The position numbers and the translations under genes were made by a program. Shown one piece after another: positions 1 to 6,687 of a DNA stretch of 6,721 nt. Position 1 is the stretch's first letter, and each line of letters starts with the position of its first letter. Source of the stretch: an uncultured Clostridia bacterium (GTDB lineage Bacteria; Bacillota; Clostridia; Oscillospirales; Acutalibacteraceae); the NCBI GenBank assembly GCA_937897215.1, contig CALCBQ010000109.1, positions 1 through 6,721 on the forward strand, in the 5' to 3' direction. A model generated the notes under the pieces. The model was not told the DNA's origin. It saw nothing but the letters and a program-made list of their open reading frames with translations, and did no database searches.

Positions 1-1271
1 TAGCACGATATGGTGTTAAATTCGGTATTTACAAAAATAATGTTTTTAACGAGCGCCTTTTCCCATTTGACGCAGTTCCTCGCATTATCTCAAAAGACGA
101 GTTCGACTATCTTGAGCGTGGACTTAAACAGCGTGTCAAGGCTCTTAATATCTTTTTGAAAGACATTTACACTAAAAAGCAGATTATCAAGGACAAAATC
201 ATTCCTGAAGAATTTGTTTACGGTGCAGCAGGGTATATGATGGAGTGTGAGGGCGCAGTACCACCAAAAGATGTTTTTGCTCATATTTCAGGTATTGACC
301 TTGTGCAAGGCAACGATATGCGATGGTATGTGCTTGAAGACAATCTTCGCGTGCCGTCAGGGGCTTCATACCCTATGATTGCTCGTGAATTATGCCGTCG
401 TGCAAGTCCTGATACATTCCGTGCAAACGGTGTTATTGATAACCGTAATTATGGGGATTTACTTCGCAACACTCTCGATTATGTAAATACAGGTGGAATA
501 AATGTAGTGCTCACTCCTGGTCGATTTAACTCGGCATTCTTTGAGCATTCTTACCTTGCCGAAAAAACCGGCTCAGTTTTTGCTATGCCGCAAGATTTGT
601 TTGTTGAGGGTAATGTGCTTTATTATAGTGAGTATTCAGGCAAGCGTCAGCGTGTTGGTGCAGTTTATCGTAGAATCAATGACGATTTCATTGACCCAAT
701 GACCTTCCGTGCAGACTCACTTCTTGGTGTACCTCATATTATGGATGCCTACAGAGCAGGCAATGTGGCACTTGTAAATGCACCGGGTAACTCTGTTGCC
801 GACGATAAAGGTATTTACTACTATGTGCCAGCTATGATTAAGTATTATTTAGGAGAAGAGCCAATACTTTCAAACGCACCTACATATTTACCATTTTACG
901 AAGACGATATGAAATATGTGCTTGAAAATGTGCATAAATTAGTAGTTAAAGATGTTGCAGAATCAGGTGGCTACGGTGTTGTATTCGGTAATGAATTGTC
1001 CCTTGAACGATTGTATGAACTTAAAAAAGCAATTCAAAAAGAGCCACGAAGATTCATAGCACAAGAAATTATTAAATTCAACGACTTAAAGGTAGTTGAA
1101 CACGGAGTTGCAACTGAAAGGAAGGCAGATTTACGCGCATTCGTGCTTATGGGCGAAGAGCCTGTTGTATGGCAATCAGGACTTACTCGCTTTGCAAAAG
1201 ATGCTAACTCATTCGTTGTAAATTCATCTCAGGGAGGAGGCTTTAAGGACACATGGGTATTATCTCGATAA
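1..1271 (+). CDS. Circularly permuted type 2 ATP-grasp protein (COG2308, DUF404/DUF407), 5'-partial
   Basis: Predicted ATP-dependent carboxylate-amine ligase of the circularly permuted ATP-grasp family, probably forming an amide bond on an unknown cytoplasmic substrate. The frame is open to the window edge: the first full codon is at position 3, giving 422 visible residues, against roughly 470-480 that I recall for the family, so some 50 N-terminal residues lie outside. The TTG at 156 is not the start, because the codons before it encode conserved family sequence (YGV near visible residue 3, FPFD, PRII, then GLKQRVKALNIFL). Further family blocks are YRRINDDFIDPMTFR, DSLLGVPHIMDAYRAGNVAL, NAPGNSVADDKG, YYLGEEPIL, the glycine-rich SGGYG, ADLRAFVLMG, and a C-terminal SSQGGGFKDTWVL. 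One small deviation is VVKDV where I would expect VVKPV. The last 19 bp overlap the alpha-E gene, which suggests translational coupling. The family assignment is firm; the substrate is unknown. Confidence 0.93.
   Translation, partial: ARYGVKFGIYKNNVFNERLFPFDAVPRIISKDEFDYLERGLKQRVKALNIFLKDIYTKKQIIKDKIIPEEFVYGAAGYMMECEGAVPPKDVFAHISGIDLVQGNDMRWYVLEDNLRVPSGASYPMIARELCRRASPDTFRANGVIDNRNYGDLLRNTLDYVNTGGINVVLTPGRFNSAFFEHSYLAEKTGSVFAMPQDLFVEGNVLYYSEYSGKRQRVGAVYRRINDDFIDPMTFRADSLLGVPHIMDAYRAGNVALVNAPGNSVADDKGIYYYVPAMIKYYLGEEPILSNAPTYLPFYEDDMKYVLENVHKLVVKDVAESGGYGVVFGNELSLERLYELKKAIQKEPRRFIAQEIIKFNDLKVVEHGVATERKADLRAFVLMGEEPVVWQSGLTRFAKDANSFVVNSSQGGGFKDTWVLSR
1235..1240 (+). promoter_or_regulatory. Ribosome binding site of the alpha-E gene, inside the ATP-grasp gene
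   Basis: AGGAGG, a perfect Shine-Dalgarno core, lies within the codons for the conserved GGG of the ATP-grasp C-terminus, 12 nt before the ATG at 1253. It supports that start and the 19 bp overlap. The glycine codons are constrained by the upstream protein as well, so part of the match may be a by-product of that constraint. Confidence 0.6.
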
Positions 1272-1939
1272 AATCAAGTGATAATCTTTTCTGGTTAGGT
1301 CGCTATGTTGAGCGTGTGTTCACAACTCTTAAGGCCTTTACAGAGTGTTATGACATTATGATTGATATAAATGATGAAGAATACATAAATTTCTGTCGCA
1401 GATTAGGTATTGCAAACAACTACTCTTGCCGTCAGGAGTTTATCAGTTCATTTTTGTTTGATGCAAATGACCCTGCATCAATTTATTCAAGTCTTTTGCA
1501 CGCTTACGATAACGCAGTTGAAATGCGAAACACAATCAGTTCAGATACTCTTGCATATCTTCAGCTTGCTGTTGATATTATGGAAAAAAGCAGTAGCAGT
1601 AATGCTCCACTTCTTAAAGTGCAAGAGGTTACTGACTGGATTTTCGCATTTTGGGGAAGTGCCGACGATAACATTGAGGCAGAGACATCAAGAAACATCT
1701 TGAAATTTGGTCGAAGTATTGAGCGTCTTGACCTTTATACTCGTCTTGATTACCCTCACGAATTGCTTAAAAAAGAATTTTCAATAATGCTTAACCGACT
1801 TTACAAGGTGGGTATTGATTTCAATACTCATTCTATTGAGCGTCTTACTCGTATGATTTTGGAGGAAGAGGACTATACTCCTTATAAATTCTCAATTCAG
1901 AACGAGTTGTCACAACTTTTTGTAACAGGGGTGATGTAA
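1253..1939 (+). CDS. Alpha-E domain protein (DUF403, COG2307), short form
   Basis: An all-helical alpha-E protein, the usual partner of circularly permuted ATP-grasp ligases; its biochemical role is not established. It carries the hallmark motif twice: NLFWLGRYVERV at residues 11-22 and KFGRSIERLD at 151-160. Between them, AYDNAVEMRNTISSDT (84-99) matches the family's central helix. At 228 residues it is clearly shorter than the roughly 300 residues I recall as typical, yet both GRxxER motifs are kept, so it looks compact rather than broken. The ATG at 1253 lies inside the end of the ATP-grasp gene and is preceded by AGGAGG at 1235-1240, a somewhat long 12 nt spacer; AAGGA at 1245-1249 is too close to serve well. 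The start fits because the family motif begins about ten residues in. The transglutaminase gene starts 1 bp after the stop codon. Confidence 0.9.
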   Translation: MGIISIKSSDNLFWLGRYVERVFTTLKAFTECYDIMIDINDEEYINFCRRLGIANNYSCRQEFISSFLFDANDPASIYSSLLHAYDNAVEMRNTISSDTLAYLQLAVDIMEKSSSSNAPLLKVQEVTDWIFAFWGSADDNIEAETSRNILKFGRSIERLDLYTRLDYPHELLKKEFSIMLNRLYKVGIDFNTHSIERLTRMILEEEDYTPYKFSIQNELSQLFVTGVM

Positions 1940-1940
1940 T

Positions 1941-2717
1941 ATGGCAGTTTTAGATTTTACCTATAATATGTCAATAAAATTTTCAATGCCTGTAATCAAG
2001 CATTGTTACACACTCCGCTGTATTCCGTTAGAGTGTGAAAATCAGCACATTGAAGATATTAAAGTGACAGTTTTTCCTGAAAACGAGCTCACATACTCAA
2101 ATGATGGATTTGGTAATATTCTTGTTACTGACCGTATTGTTACAATGCATAACGAGTTTTCAGTTAATGTTGAGGGTATAGTTACAACAGGGGCTCACAT
2201 TACGCCTGAAACAGACTTGAATCCTGTTTACAAATACCCTACAAGCTTTACAAAATGTGGCACAGAGCTAAATAAAATGTTTGAGCGTATAAGAGTTGGT
2301 ATTTCTGACGACGCCGTTGATACTGCTATGAAATTCACTCGTGCTATTCGTGCTAACATTGTGTATAAAGCAGGTTCAACAAGTGTTGTAACTACTGCAG
2401 AAGAAGCACTTTTAAACGGTGCCGGTGTGTGTCAGGATTATTCTCACATTCTGTTATCACTTCTTCGCAAGGCTGAAATCCCTTGCCGTTATGTTGTTGG
2501 TATGATGGTGGGCGAGGGGGAAACTCACGCTTGGGTTGAAGTGTATCACAACGGCAGTTGGCACGGTGTTGACCCTACAAACAACCGTCTTGCCGATGAA
2601 AATTATATTATCATCAGTCGTGGTCGCGATTTTGCCGATTGTGGAATTAATCGTGGACTTTTAACAGGTGGCGGAATGCAAACCCAAACAGTAAGTCTTA
2701 AAGTAACAAAAAGGTAG
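1941..2717 (+). CDS. Cytoplasmic transglutaminase-like protein (COG1305 superfamily)
   Basis: Papain-like transglutaminase-fold protein, probably a peptidase or an acyl/amide transferase acting on the product or substrate of the ATP-grasp enzyme. The N-terminal half (about 1-110) is beta-rich and resembles the N-terminal region often found in this family. The catalytic core spans about 125-225, with the triad Cys164 (in GAGVCQDYSH), His196 (ETHAWVEV) and Asp211 (HGVDPTNN). No signal peptide or membrane segment is visible, so it should act in the cytoplasm with its neighbours. Length (258 aa) is normal for this group. The ATG at 1941 has AGGGGTGA at 1927-1934 with a 6 nt spacer, and follows the alpha-E stop by 1 bp. 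Third member of the ATP-grasp/alpha-E/transglutaminase cassette. The fold is sure; the reaction is not. Confidence 0.92.
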   Translation: MAVLDFTYNMSIKFSMPVIKHCYTLRCIPLECENQHIEDIKVTVFPENELTYSNDGFGNILVTDRIVTMHNEFSVNVEGIVTTGAHITPETDLNPVYKYPTSFTKCGTELNKMFERIRVGISDDAVDTAMKFTRAIRANIVYKAGSTSVVTTAEEALLNGAGVCQDYSHILLSLLRKAEIPCRYVVGMMVGEGETHAWVEVYHNGSWHGVDPTNNRLADENYIIISRGRDFADCGINRGLLTGGGMQTQTVSLKVTKR

Positions 2718-2722
2718 TTTTT

Positions 2723-3505
2723 ATGGATATCGGATTATCATCTGCCTGTTTTTATCCTCTTGAAACTGAAAAATCAGTTGTTAGAGCGTGTGAAACAGGG
2801 GCTAAAACAATTGAAGTTTTTATGAATGCTCATTCAGAGTTTCAACCTGATTATGTAAAAAATCTGGCAGAAATCTGTAAATCATACGGTGTAAAAGTAG
2901 CATCTGTGCATACAATGGGCTCGTTTACTGAATCGTTTCATCTTTTCAGTTCATATAAACGCAGATATTTTGAGGCGAAAGACACATCTTTTAAGCGCCA
3001 CTTTGACGTTATGCACACTCTTGATGCAGAAATCCTTGTTATGCACGGCATAAAAAAACCAGGTAGCATTTCTGACAAAGAATATTTTGAGCGTTTTGGC
3101 GAATTAACACTTATGGGCAAAGCAGAGGGGCTTAAAATCTGCCAAGAAAATGTTGTTCATTACCGTAGCGAAAGCCCTGATTTGCTTTTGCGTATGGGCG
3201 AATATATTGGCGACGATTTCAATATGGTTTTTGATATTAAACAGTCAATACGAACAGGAATAAATCCATTTGAATTTGCAGAAAAACTCCATAAATACAT
3301 TCGTCATATTCATATAAGCGACCACAACAAAGAAAAAGATTGCTTTGTGCCTTGCAAAAATGGTACTTTTGATTTTAAAAAGTTCTTTGATATGATGAAA
3401 AAATACGATTATAAGGGCGATTATATACTTGAACTTTATGAAAACGGCTATGAAAATGATAACGAGCTTGAATTTGCTATGAATGAACTTAAAAAGTTGC
3501 TTTAA
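2723..3505 (+). CDS. TIM-barrel sugar phosphate isomerase/epimerase-like protein (xylose isomerase-like/AP endonuclease 2 family)
   Basis: 260-residue single-domain protein of the xylose isomerase-like TIM-barrel superfamily, whose members are mostly metal-dependent isomerases, epimerases or dehydratases on sugars and polyols. The barrel strands can be followed through IEVFMNA (30-36), ASVHTM (60-65), ILVMHG (104-109), ICQENV (139-144), MVFDIK (168-173), IRHIHISDH (193-201) and YILELYENG (234-242). Likely metal or catalytic residues are Glu142, Asp171, His197 and Glu237, with His63 and His108 lining the barrel. The ATG at 2723 is preceded by AAGG at 2711-2714, overlapping the stop of the transglutaminase gene, so it belongs to the same operon (5 bp gap). 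No signal peptide. The true substrate cannot be read from the sequence; a role in making or trimming a precursor for the upstream ligase is inference from position only. Confidence 0.85.
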   Translation: MDIGLSSACFYPLETEKSVVRACETGAKTIEVFMNAHSEFQPDYVKNLAEICKSYGVKVASVHTMGSFTESFHLFSSYKRRYFEAKDTSFKRHFDVMHTLDAEILVMHGIKKPGSISDKEYFERFGELTLMGKAEGLKICQENVVHYRSESPDLLLRMGEYIGDDFNMVFDIKQSIRTGINPFEFAEKLHKYIRHIHISDHNKEKDCFVPCKNGTFDFKKFFDMMKKYDYKGDYILELYENGYENDNELEFAMNELKKLL

Positions 3506-3509
3506 ACCC

Positions 3510-3539
3510 TTTACATTGTGATTTAAAATGTGATACAAT
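3510..3539 (+). promoter_or_regulatory. Sigma-A-type promoter of nrdR
   Basis: A -35 TTTACA (3510-3515) and a -10 TACAAT (3534-3539), each differing from consensus by one base, are separated by 18 bp. A TG at 3531-3532 adds an extended -10. Transcription would start near 3546, giving a leader of about 36 nt before nrdR. No terminator hairpin is visible after the previous operon, so read-through from it is also possible. Confidence 0.7.
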
Positions 3540-3553
3540 ACTATATGTAGTAA
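3538..3553 (+). promoter_or_regulatory. Candidate NrdR box (autoregulatory operator)
   Basis: The 16-mer ATACTATATGTAGTAA agrees with the published NrdR-box consensus acaCwAtATaTwGtgt at 12 positions, including the conserved C and G and the central AtAT. It overlaps the end of the -10 element and the expected start of transcription, an ideal place for repression. NrdR boxes usually occur in pairs; I see no convincing second box one to three helical turns away. A weaker match overlaps it at 3547-3562. The same stretch also contains a perfect 9 bp inverted repeat (3538-3546 with 3554-3562), so the exact operator centre is uncertain. Confidence 0.65.
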
Positions 3554-3581
3554 ATATAGTATAAAAATAGGAAGTGTTTTT

Positions 3582-4037
3582 ATGAAATGTCCATTTTGCG
3601 GATTTGAAGAAAGTAAAGTTATTGACTCACGTCCAACTGACGAGGGTGAAAGAATCCGTCGCCGTCGTGAGTGTATCAAATGTGCAAAACGATTCACTAC
3701 TTATGAAATAATTGAAAGTGTGCCTATTGTTGTTGTCAAGAAAGACAAAACACGTGAAGTGTTTGACAGACAAAAACTTATTAAAGGTATGCTTACTGCT
3801 TGCGAAAAGCGTCCTGTTTCAATGGAAACTATTGAAAGAGCAGTCAGCGAAATTGAGTCAACATTACAAAATTCACTTGACCGTGAAGTTACTTCTGTTC
3901 GTGTTGGCGAGCTTGTTATGGCAGAGCTTAAAGAAATTGACCAAGTGGCTTATGTTCGTTTCGCATCAGTTTACAAGCAATTCAAAGACGTAAACGCATT
4001 TATGGAAGAACTCTCTAATTTCCTCGATAAAAAATAA
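3582..4037 (+). CDS. nrdR: Transcriptional repressor NrdR
   Basis: Zinc- and nucleotide-binding repressor of ribonucleotide reductase genes; it senses the ATP/dATP state through an ATP-cone domain and binds paired NrdR boxes in DNA. The N-terminal zinc ribbon is intact: Cys3 and Cys6 (MKCPFCG), Cys31 and Cys34 (ECIKCAKRFTTYE), with the basic RIRRRR patch at 24-29 that contacts DNA. The ATP-cone runs from about 49 to 139, starting VVVKKDKTREVFDRQKL and ending VAYVRFASVYKQF. Length (151 aa) is normal. The start is set by the zinc ribbon and by AGGAAGTG at 3569-3576. It has its own promoter with an NrdR-box-like operator, so it probably controls itself. No ribonucleotide reductase gene is in the window; its targets must lie elsewhere. 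A secreted transglutaminase gene follows after 28 bp with no terminator between. Confidence 0.97.
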   Translation: MKCPFCGFEESKVIDSRPTDEGERIRRRRECIKCAKRFTTYEIIESVPIVVVKKDKTREVFDRQKLIKGMLTACEKRPVSMETIERAVSEIESTLQNSLDREVTSVRVGELVMAELKEIDQVAYVRFASVYKQFKDVNAFMEELSNFLDKK

Positions 4038-4065
4038 GAAATATTTAATAGAACGGAGTGTTGTT

Positions 4066-5577
4066 ATGAAAAGAACGATTTCAAAAATCTTGTGTGTCAT
4101 AATGGCACTTTGCGTCTTTTTAGGCGCAATGCCAATAGTATCGTTTGCAGAAAACGAAAAGCCTGACGGTTATGTGGTGGTTGACGAGATTGAGGCAACA
4201 CGGTTTTCACCCGGCAACACACTTCCTGAAACAGATATTGCAACTGATGATTTTGTTGCAAACAAGTTTTATGGAAATACCACTGACCCTGACAGTGCAT
4301 ATCTTTTCTATGACCAGTTAAGTGATAACGAGAAACATATTTATTCTAAATTTTTGGCAGCAGGTGTTGCTGAAACATTTACAATTGATTTAGATTATGA
4401 AGCAACAGGCGCAACTGTTAATGATGCGGTAACTAATGTTAAGGCTATAATTTCAAAAGATGTTAAAGAGGCGTTAACTGCAGCGTGTGAAGATAATCCT
4501 TATTATTTCTGGATGGGCGGTTACGGTTATTCCTTCAGCTATTATCAATACGGGACAGATACAGGCTATGGTGTTTCAACTGCAGGAATTACAATCAAAA
4601 TTACCCTAGACACCAATTCATATACTGACTTTGCCGATGTTGAAACAAAGCTTTTGCAACTTGCTGAGGCAGTAGAGGCAGCGCCGGTTAACGGTATTAC
4701 TCGTTATGAAAAGGTAAAATCTATTCACGACTATATTTATAATATCAACGAGTACCCCGACAAGCAAGGCACATTTTCTGATGGTTCACCTTGGTATGGC
4801 CCTATGGCACATCAGCCAACAGGGGTATTCTTAAAGGGACTTGCTGTTTGTGAAGGCTATGCCGAAGCATTCAAACTTCTTTGCGACCGTGAAGGCATTC
4901 CTTGTATTACCGTACTTGGCTATGCAGGTGGTCCTCATAAATGGAATTATGTTAAAATGGAAGACGGTAAGTGGTATCTTGTAGATGTTACTTGGAATGA
5001 CCAAAGCGACACCGTTTATTACGACCATTTTCTTATAGGTGCGAATACAATAACTCCACATTTCTCAGGTAGCGACCCTGATAGTGAAGTGCATATTCCT
5101 GACGGTGCAATGTATGACGGAGCAACTCCACTCCAGTATCCTACACTTACAACTGACCATTACGGCAAGGTAATGTTAAACTATAATGTTGGCGATATTA
5201 CTGTTGAAGATAGTATGAACGTAATCTTTTTAGGTAAAGATATTACAACAGTAAATTATAAGTTTGTAATACCATCAGGCTTCACAAGTTCACTTTCAAG
5301 TAGTACTGATTTAACCGGTGGTACTTTGACTACAACAAAAACTGCAACAGGCGTTAGCAAGATATATATGTTTGCAAAGCGTGGCGATATTGACGGCTCA
5401 AACACAACAGATACAACTGACTACAATAAGGTTGTAACGGCTTCAACATTGGGCAATTGTCCCACAAAGAATACTGCAGAATATTATGCAGGCGATATAA
5501 ACCACGATGGCGCAATTGATGGGTTTGATGCAATCACACTTGACTTGTATTTGAATGACACTATTGATTTTAATTAA
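4066..5577 (+). CDS. Secreted transglutaminase-like protein with C-terminal dockerin-like domain
   Basis: Predicted exported protein, likely a peptidase or transferase acting on cell-wall peptide or extracellular protein. Residues 1-28 form a signal peptide: basic MKRTISK, a hydrophobic core, then SFA before the likely cut at A28/E29. The transglutaminase core lies at about 205-325 with the triad Cys262 (GLAVCEGYAEAF), His291 (GPHKWNYV) and Asp307 (WYLVDVTWND). Residues 355-438 appear beta-rich and unassigned. The end (439-500) resembles a type I dockerin: two calcium-loop repeats, GDIDGSNTTDTTD (440-452) and GDINHDGAIDGFD (476-488). The first loop is degenerate, with Ser445 where Asp is expected; the second is canonical (Asp477, Asn479, Asp481, Asp488). 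Start fixed by the signal peptide and by GGAG at 4055-4058 with a 7 nt spacer. It follows nrdR by 28 bp, probably co-transcribed by chance. No cohesin gene is visible, so assembly onto a scaffold is only a possibility. Confidence 0.88.
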   Translation: MKRTISKILCVIMALCVFLGAMPIVSFAENEKPDGYVVVDEIEATRFSPGNTLPETDIATDDFVANKFYGNTTDPDSAYLFYDQLSDNEKHIYSKFLAAGVAETFTIDLDYEATGATVNDAVTNVKAIISKDVKEALTAACEDNPYYFWMGGYGYSFSYYQYGTDTGYGVSTAGITIKITLDTNSYTDFADVETKLLQLAEAVEAAPVNGITRYEKVKSIHDYIYNINEYPDKQGTFSDGSPWYGPMAHQPTGVFLKGLAVCEGYAEAFKLLCDREGIPCITVLGYAGGPHKWNYVKMEDGKWYLVDVTWNDQSDTVYYDHFLIGANTITPHFSGSDPDSEVHIPDGAMYDGATPLQYPTLTTDHYGKVMLNYNVGDITVEDSMNVIFLGKDITTVNYKFVIPSGFTSSLSSSTDLTGGTLTTTKTATGVSKIYMFAKRGDIDGSNTTDTTDYNKVVTASTLGNCPTKNTAEYYAGDINHDGAIDGFDAITLDLYLNDTIDFN

Positions 5578-5585
5578 ATAATAAC

Positions 5586-5617
5586 AAAAAGGTGGGGTTA
5601 TTAACCCCACCTTTTTT
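5586..5617. terminator. Bidirectional intrinsic terminator
   Basis: GGTGGGGT (5591-5598) pairs perfectly with ACCCCACC (5604-5611) around a 5 nt loop. The stem is extended by five A's (5586-5590) opposite T's (5612-5616), with the T tract running to 5617. Read on either strand, the hairpin is followed by a U tract, so it can end both the transglutaminase transcript (stop at 5577) and the convergent cysK transcript (stop at 5646). Confidence 0.92.
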
Positions 5618-5645
5618 CTTGTGTGAATCTGAGTTTATCTAGTTT

Positions 5646-6554
5646 TTAGTACAAATCCGTTGATAAATATCTGTCGCCAGTGTCGGGAAGAAGAACAACA
5701 ATATTTTTATCTTTGTATTCGTCTTTCTCTGCAAGGGTCAATGCACCATAAAGTGCTGCACCTGATGAGATACCAACAAGTATGCCCTCACTCTTTGCAA
5801 GATTTCGCGCAGTATCATAGGCATCATCTGCACTGACTTTAATAATTTTGTCAATAACCTTTGTGTTAAGGACTTCAGGTATAAACCCTGCGCCGATACC
5901 CTGTAATTTATGTGCACCCGCACTCTCGCCTGAAAGCACCGCTGAAGTATCTGGCTCAATAGCTACAATCTCAACATTGGGATTTTGTTCTTTAAGATAT
6001 TCTCCTACTCCTGTAATTGTACCGCCTGTACCCACACCTGCCACGAAAACGTCAACTTTACCGTCAGTATTGCTCCAAATTTCAGGACCTGTGGTTTTAT
6101 AGTGTGCCATAGCGTTTGCAGGGTTTACAAACTGACCAGCAACAATACTATTAGGGATTTCTTTTTGCAATTCGTCGGCTTTCGCGATTGCACCATTCAT
6201 GCCAAGTGTACCGTCAGTAAGCACTAATTCTGCACCAAAGGCAGTCATAAGTTTTCTGCGTTCAACTGACATTGTGTCAGGCATTACAATAATAACACGA
6301 TACCCACGAGAAACACCTATAGATGCGATACCGATACCTGTGTTACCGCTTGTTGGCTCTATAATTGTTGAGCCGTATTTTAATATACCTTTGTCTTCGG
6401 CGTCTTTAATAATAGAATATGCAACTCGGTCTTTTGCACTGCCGGCAGGGTTGAAACATTCAAGTTTTGCAAAGATGTTTGCTTTTGTATTGGTATTGAG
6501 TTTTAACAATGGAGTATTGCCGATTAATTCGGTTACAGAATTATAAACTTTCAT
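5646..6554 (-). CDS. cysK: Cysteine synthase A (O-acetylserine sulfhydrylase)
   Basis: PLP-dependent enzyme making cysteine from O-acetylserine and sulfide in the cytoplasm, the last step of cysteine biosynthesis. The sequence shows the family N-terminus TELIGNTPLLKLN (8-20), the Schiff-base lysine Lys41 in NPAGSAKDR, the substrate loop PTSGNTG (67-73), the phosphate-binding GVGTGGT (173-179), LQGIGAGF (217-224), the PLP-pyridine serine region GISSGAA (261-267) and the C-terminal LPDTGDRYLSTDLY. At 302 residues it is slightly short but complete. The ATG at 6554 is preceded by GGTGA (reverse complement of 6559-6563). It is convergent to the secreted transglutaminase gene and appears monocistronic within the window. 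No cysE lies next to it here. CysK and CysM cannot be separated with certainty from motifs alone, but the A type is favoured. Confidence 0.95.
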   Translation of the reverse strand: MKVYNSVTELIGNTPLLKLNTNTKANIFAKLECFNPAGSAKDRVAYSIIKDAEDKGILKYGSTIIEPTSGNTGIGIASIGVSRGYRVIIVMPDTMSVERRKLMTAFGAELVLTDGTLGMNGAIAKADELQKEIPNSIVAGQFVNPANAMAHYKTTGPEIWSNTDGKVDVFVAGVGTGGTITGVGEYLKEQNPNVEIVAIEPDTSAVLSGESAGAHKLQGIGAGFIPEVLNTKVIDKIIKVSADDAYDTARNLAKSEGILVGISSGAALYGALTLAEKDEYKDKNIVVLLPDTGDRYLSTDLY

Positions 6555-6567
6555 AATATCACCGAAT

Positions 6568-6599
6568 ATTATATTAACATTATATTTGAAATTTTACAA
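6568..6599 (-). promoter_or_regulatory. Possible cysK promoter region
   Basis: On the - strand the leader contains two perfect TATAAT hexamers (reverse complement of 6568-6573 and 6579-6584). A TTGTAA (6594-6599) could act as -35 for the first, but the 20 bp spacer is long; the second has only weak T-rich sequence in the -35 position. The region is very AT-rich, so chance matches are likely. No T-box leader is visible. Confidence 0.35.
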
Positions 6600-6667
6600 G
6601 TAAGAAAACAAAATTGGTTTTATTTGATAATTTAGAGTTTATCGAATTGTTTGGTAGCTTTCGGTAG

Positions 6668-6687
6668 GGCGGGGTTTTGACCCCGCC
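6668..6687. repeat. GC-rich perfect hairpin, possible dispersed palindromic repeat
   Basis: GGCGGGGT (6668-6675) and ACCCCGCC (6680-6687) form a perfect 8 bp stem with a TTTG loop in an otherwise AT-rich stretch. Neither flank carries a T tract (GAATTAGG on one side, TACCGAAAGC on the other strand), so it is not a normal intrinsic terminator. Its base composition stands out from the cysK leader beside it. Such GGGCGGGG...CCCCGCC palindromes remind me of intergenic repeats in Clostridia; the element may continue past the window end. Confidence 0.5.

Noticed and set aside
156..158. TTG as the start codon of the ATP-grasp gene
   Set aside because: The same frame is open to the window edge and encodes conserved family sequence before this codon; no ribosome binding site precedes it.
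3517..3534. Direct repeat TGTGAT (3517-3522 and 3529-3534) as a CRP-like or other operator
   Set aside because: Two 6 bp copies in AT-rich promoter spacer are easily explained by chance; there is no palindromic partner.
3245..3697. 150-residue open frame on the - strand
   Set aside because: It runs antisense to the end of the TIM-barrel gene, the nrdR promoter and the nrdR zinc ribbon; its protein is a low-complexity hydrophobic string with no family features.
6199..6546. 115-residue open frame on the + strand
   Set aside because: Antisense shadow of cysK, whose motifs are unambiguous on the other strand.
6555..6660. T-box or other riboswitch upstream of cysK
   Set aside because: The leader is short and very AT-rich; no T-box-like motif, specifier loop or terminator/antiterminator pair is visible.
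6668..6687. Terminator call for the GC-rich hairpin
   Set aside because: The stem is strong but no T tract follows it on either strand.
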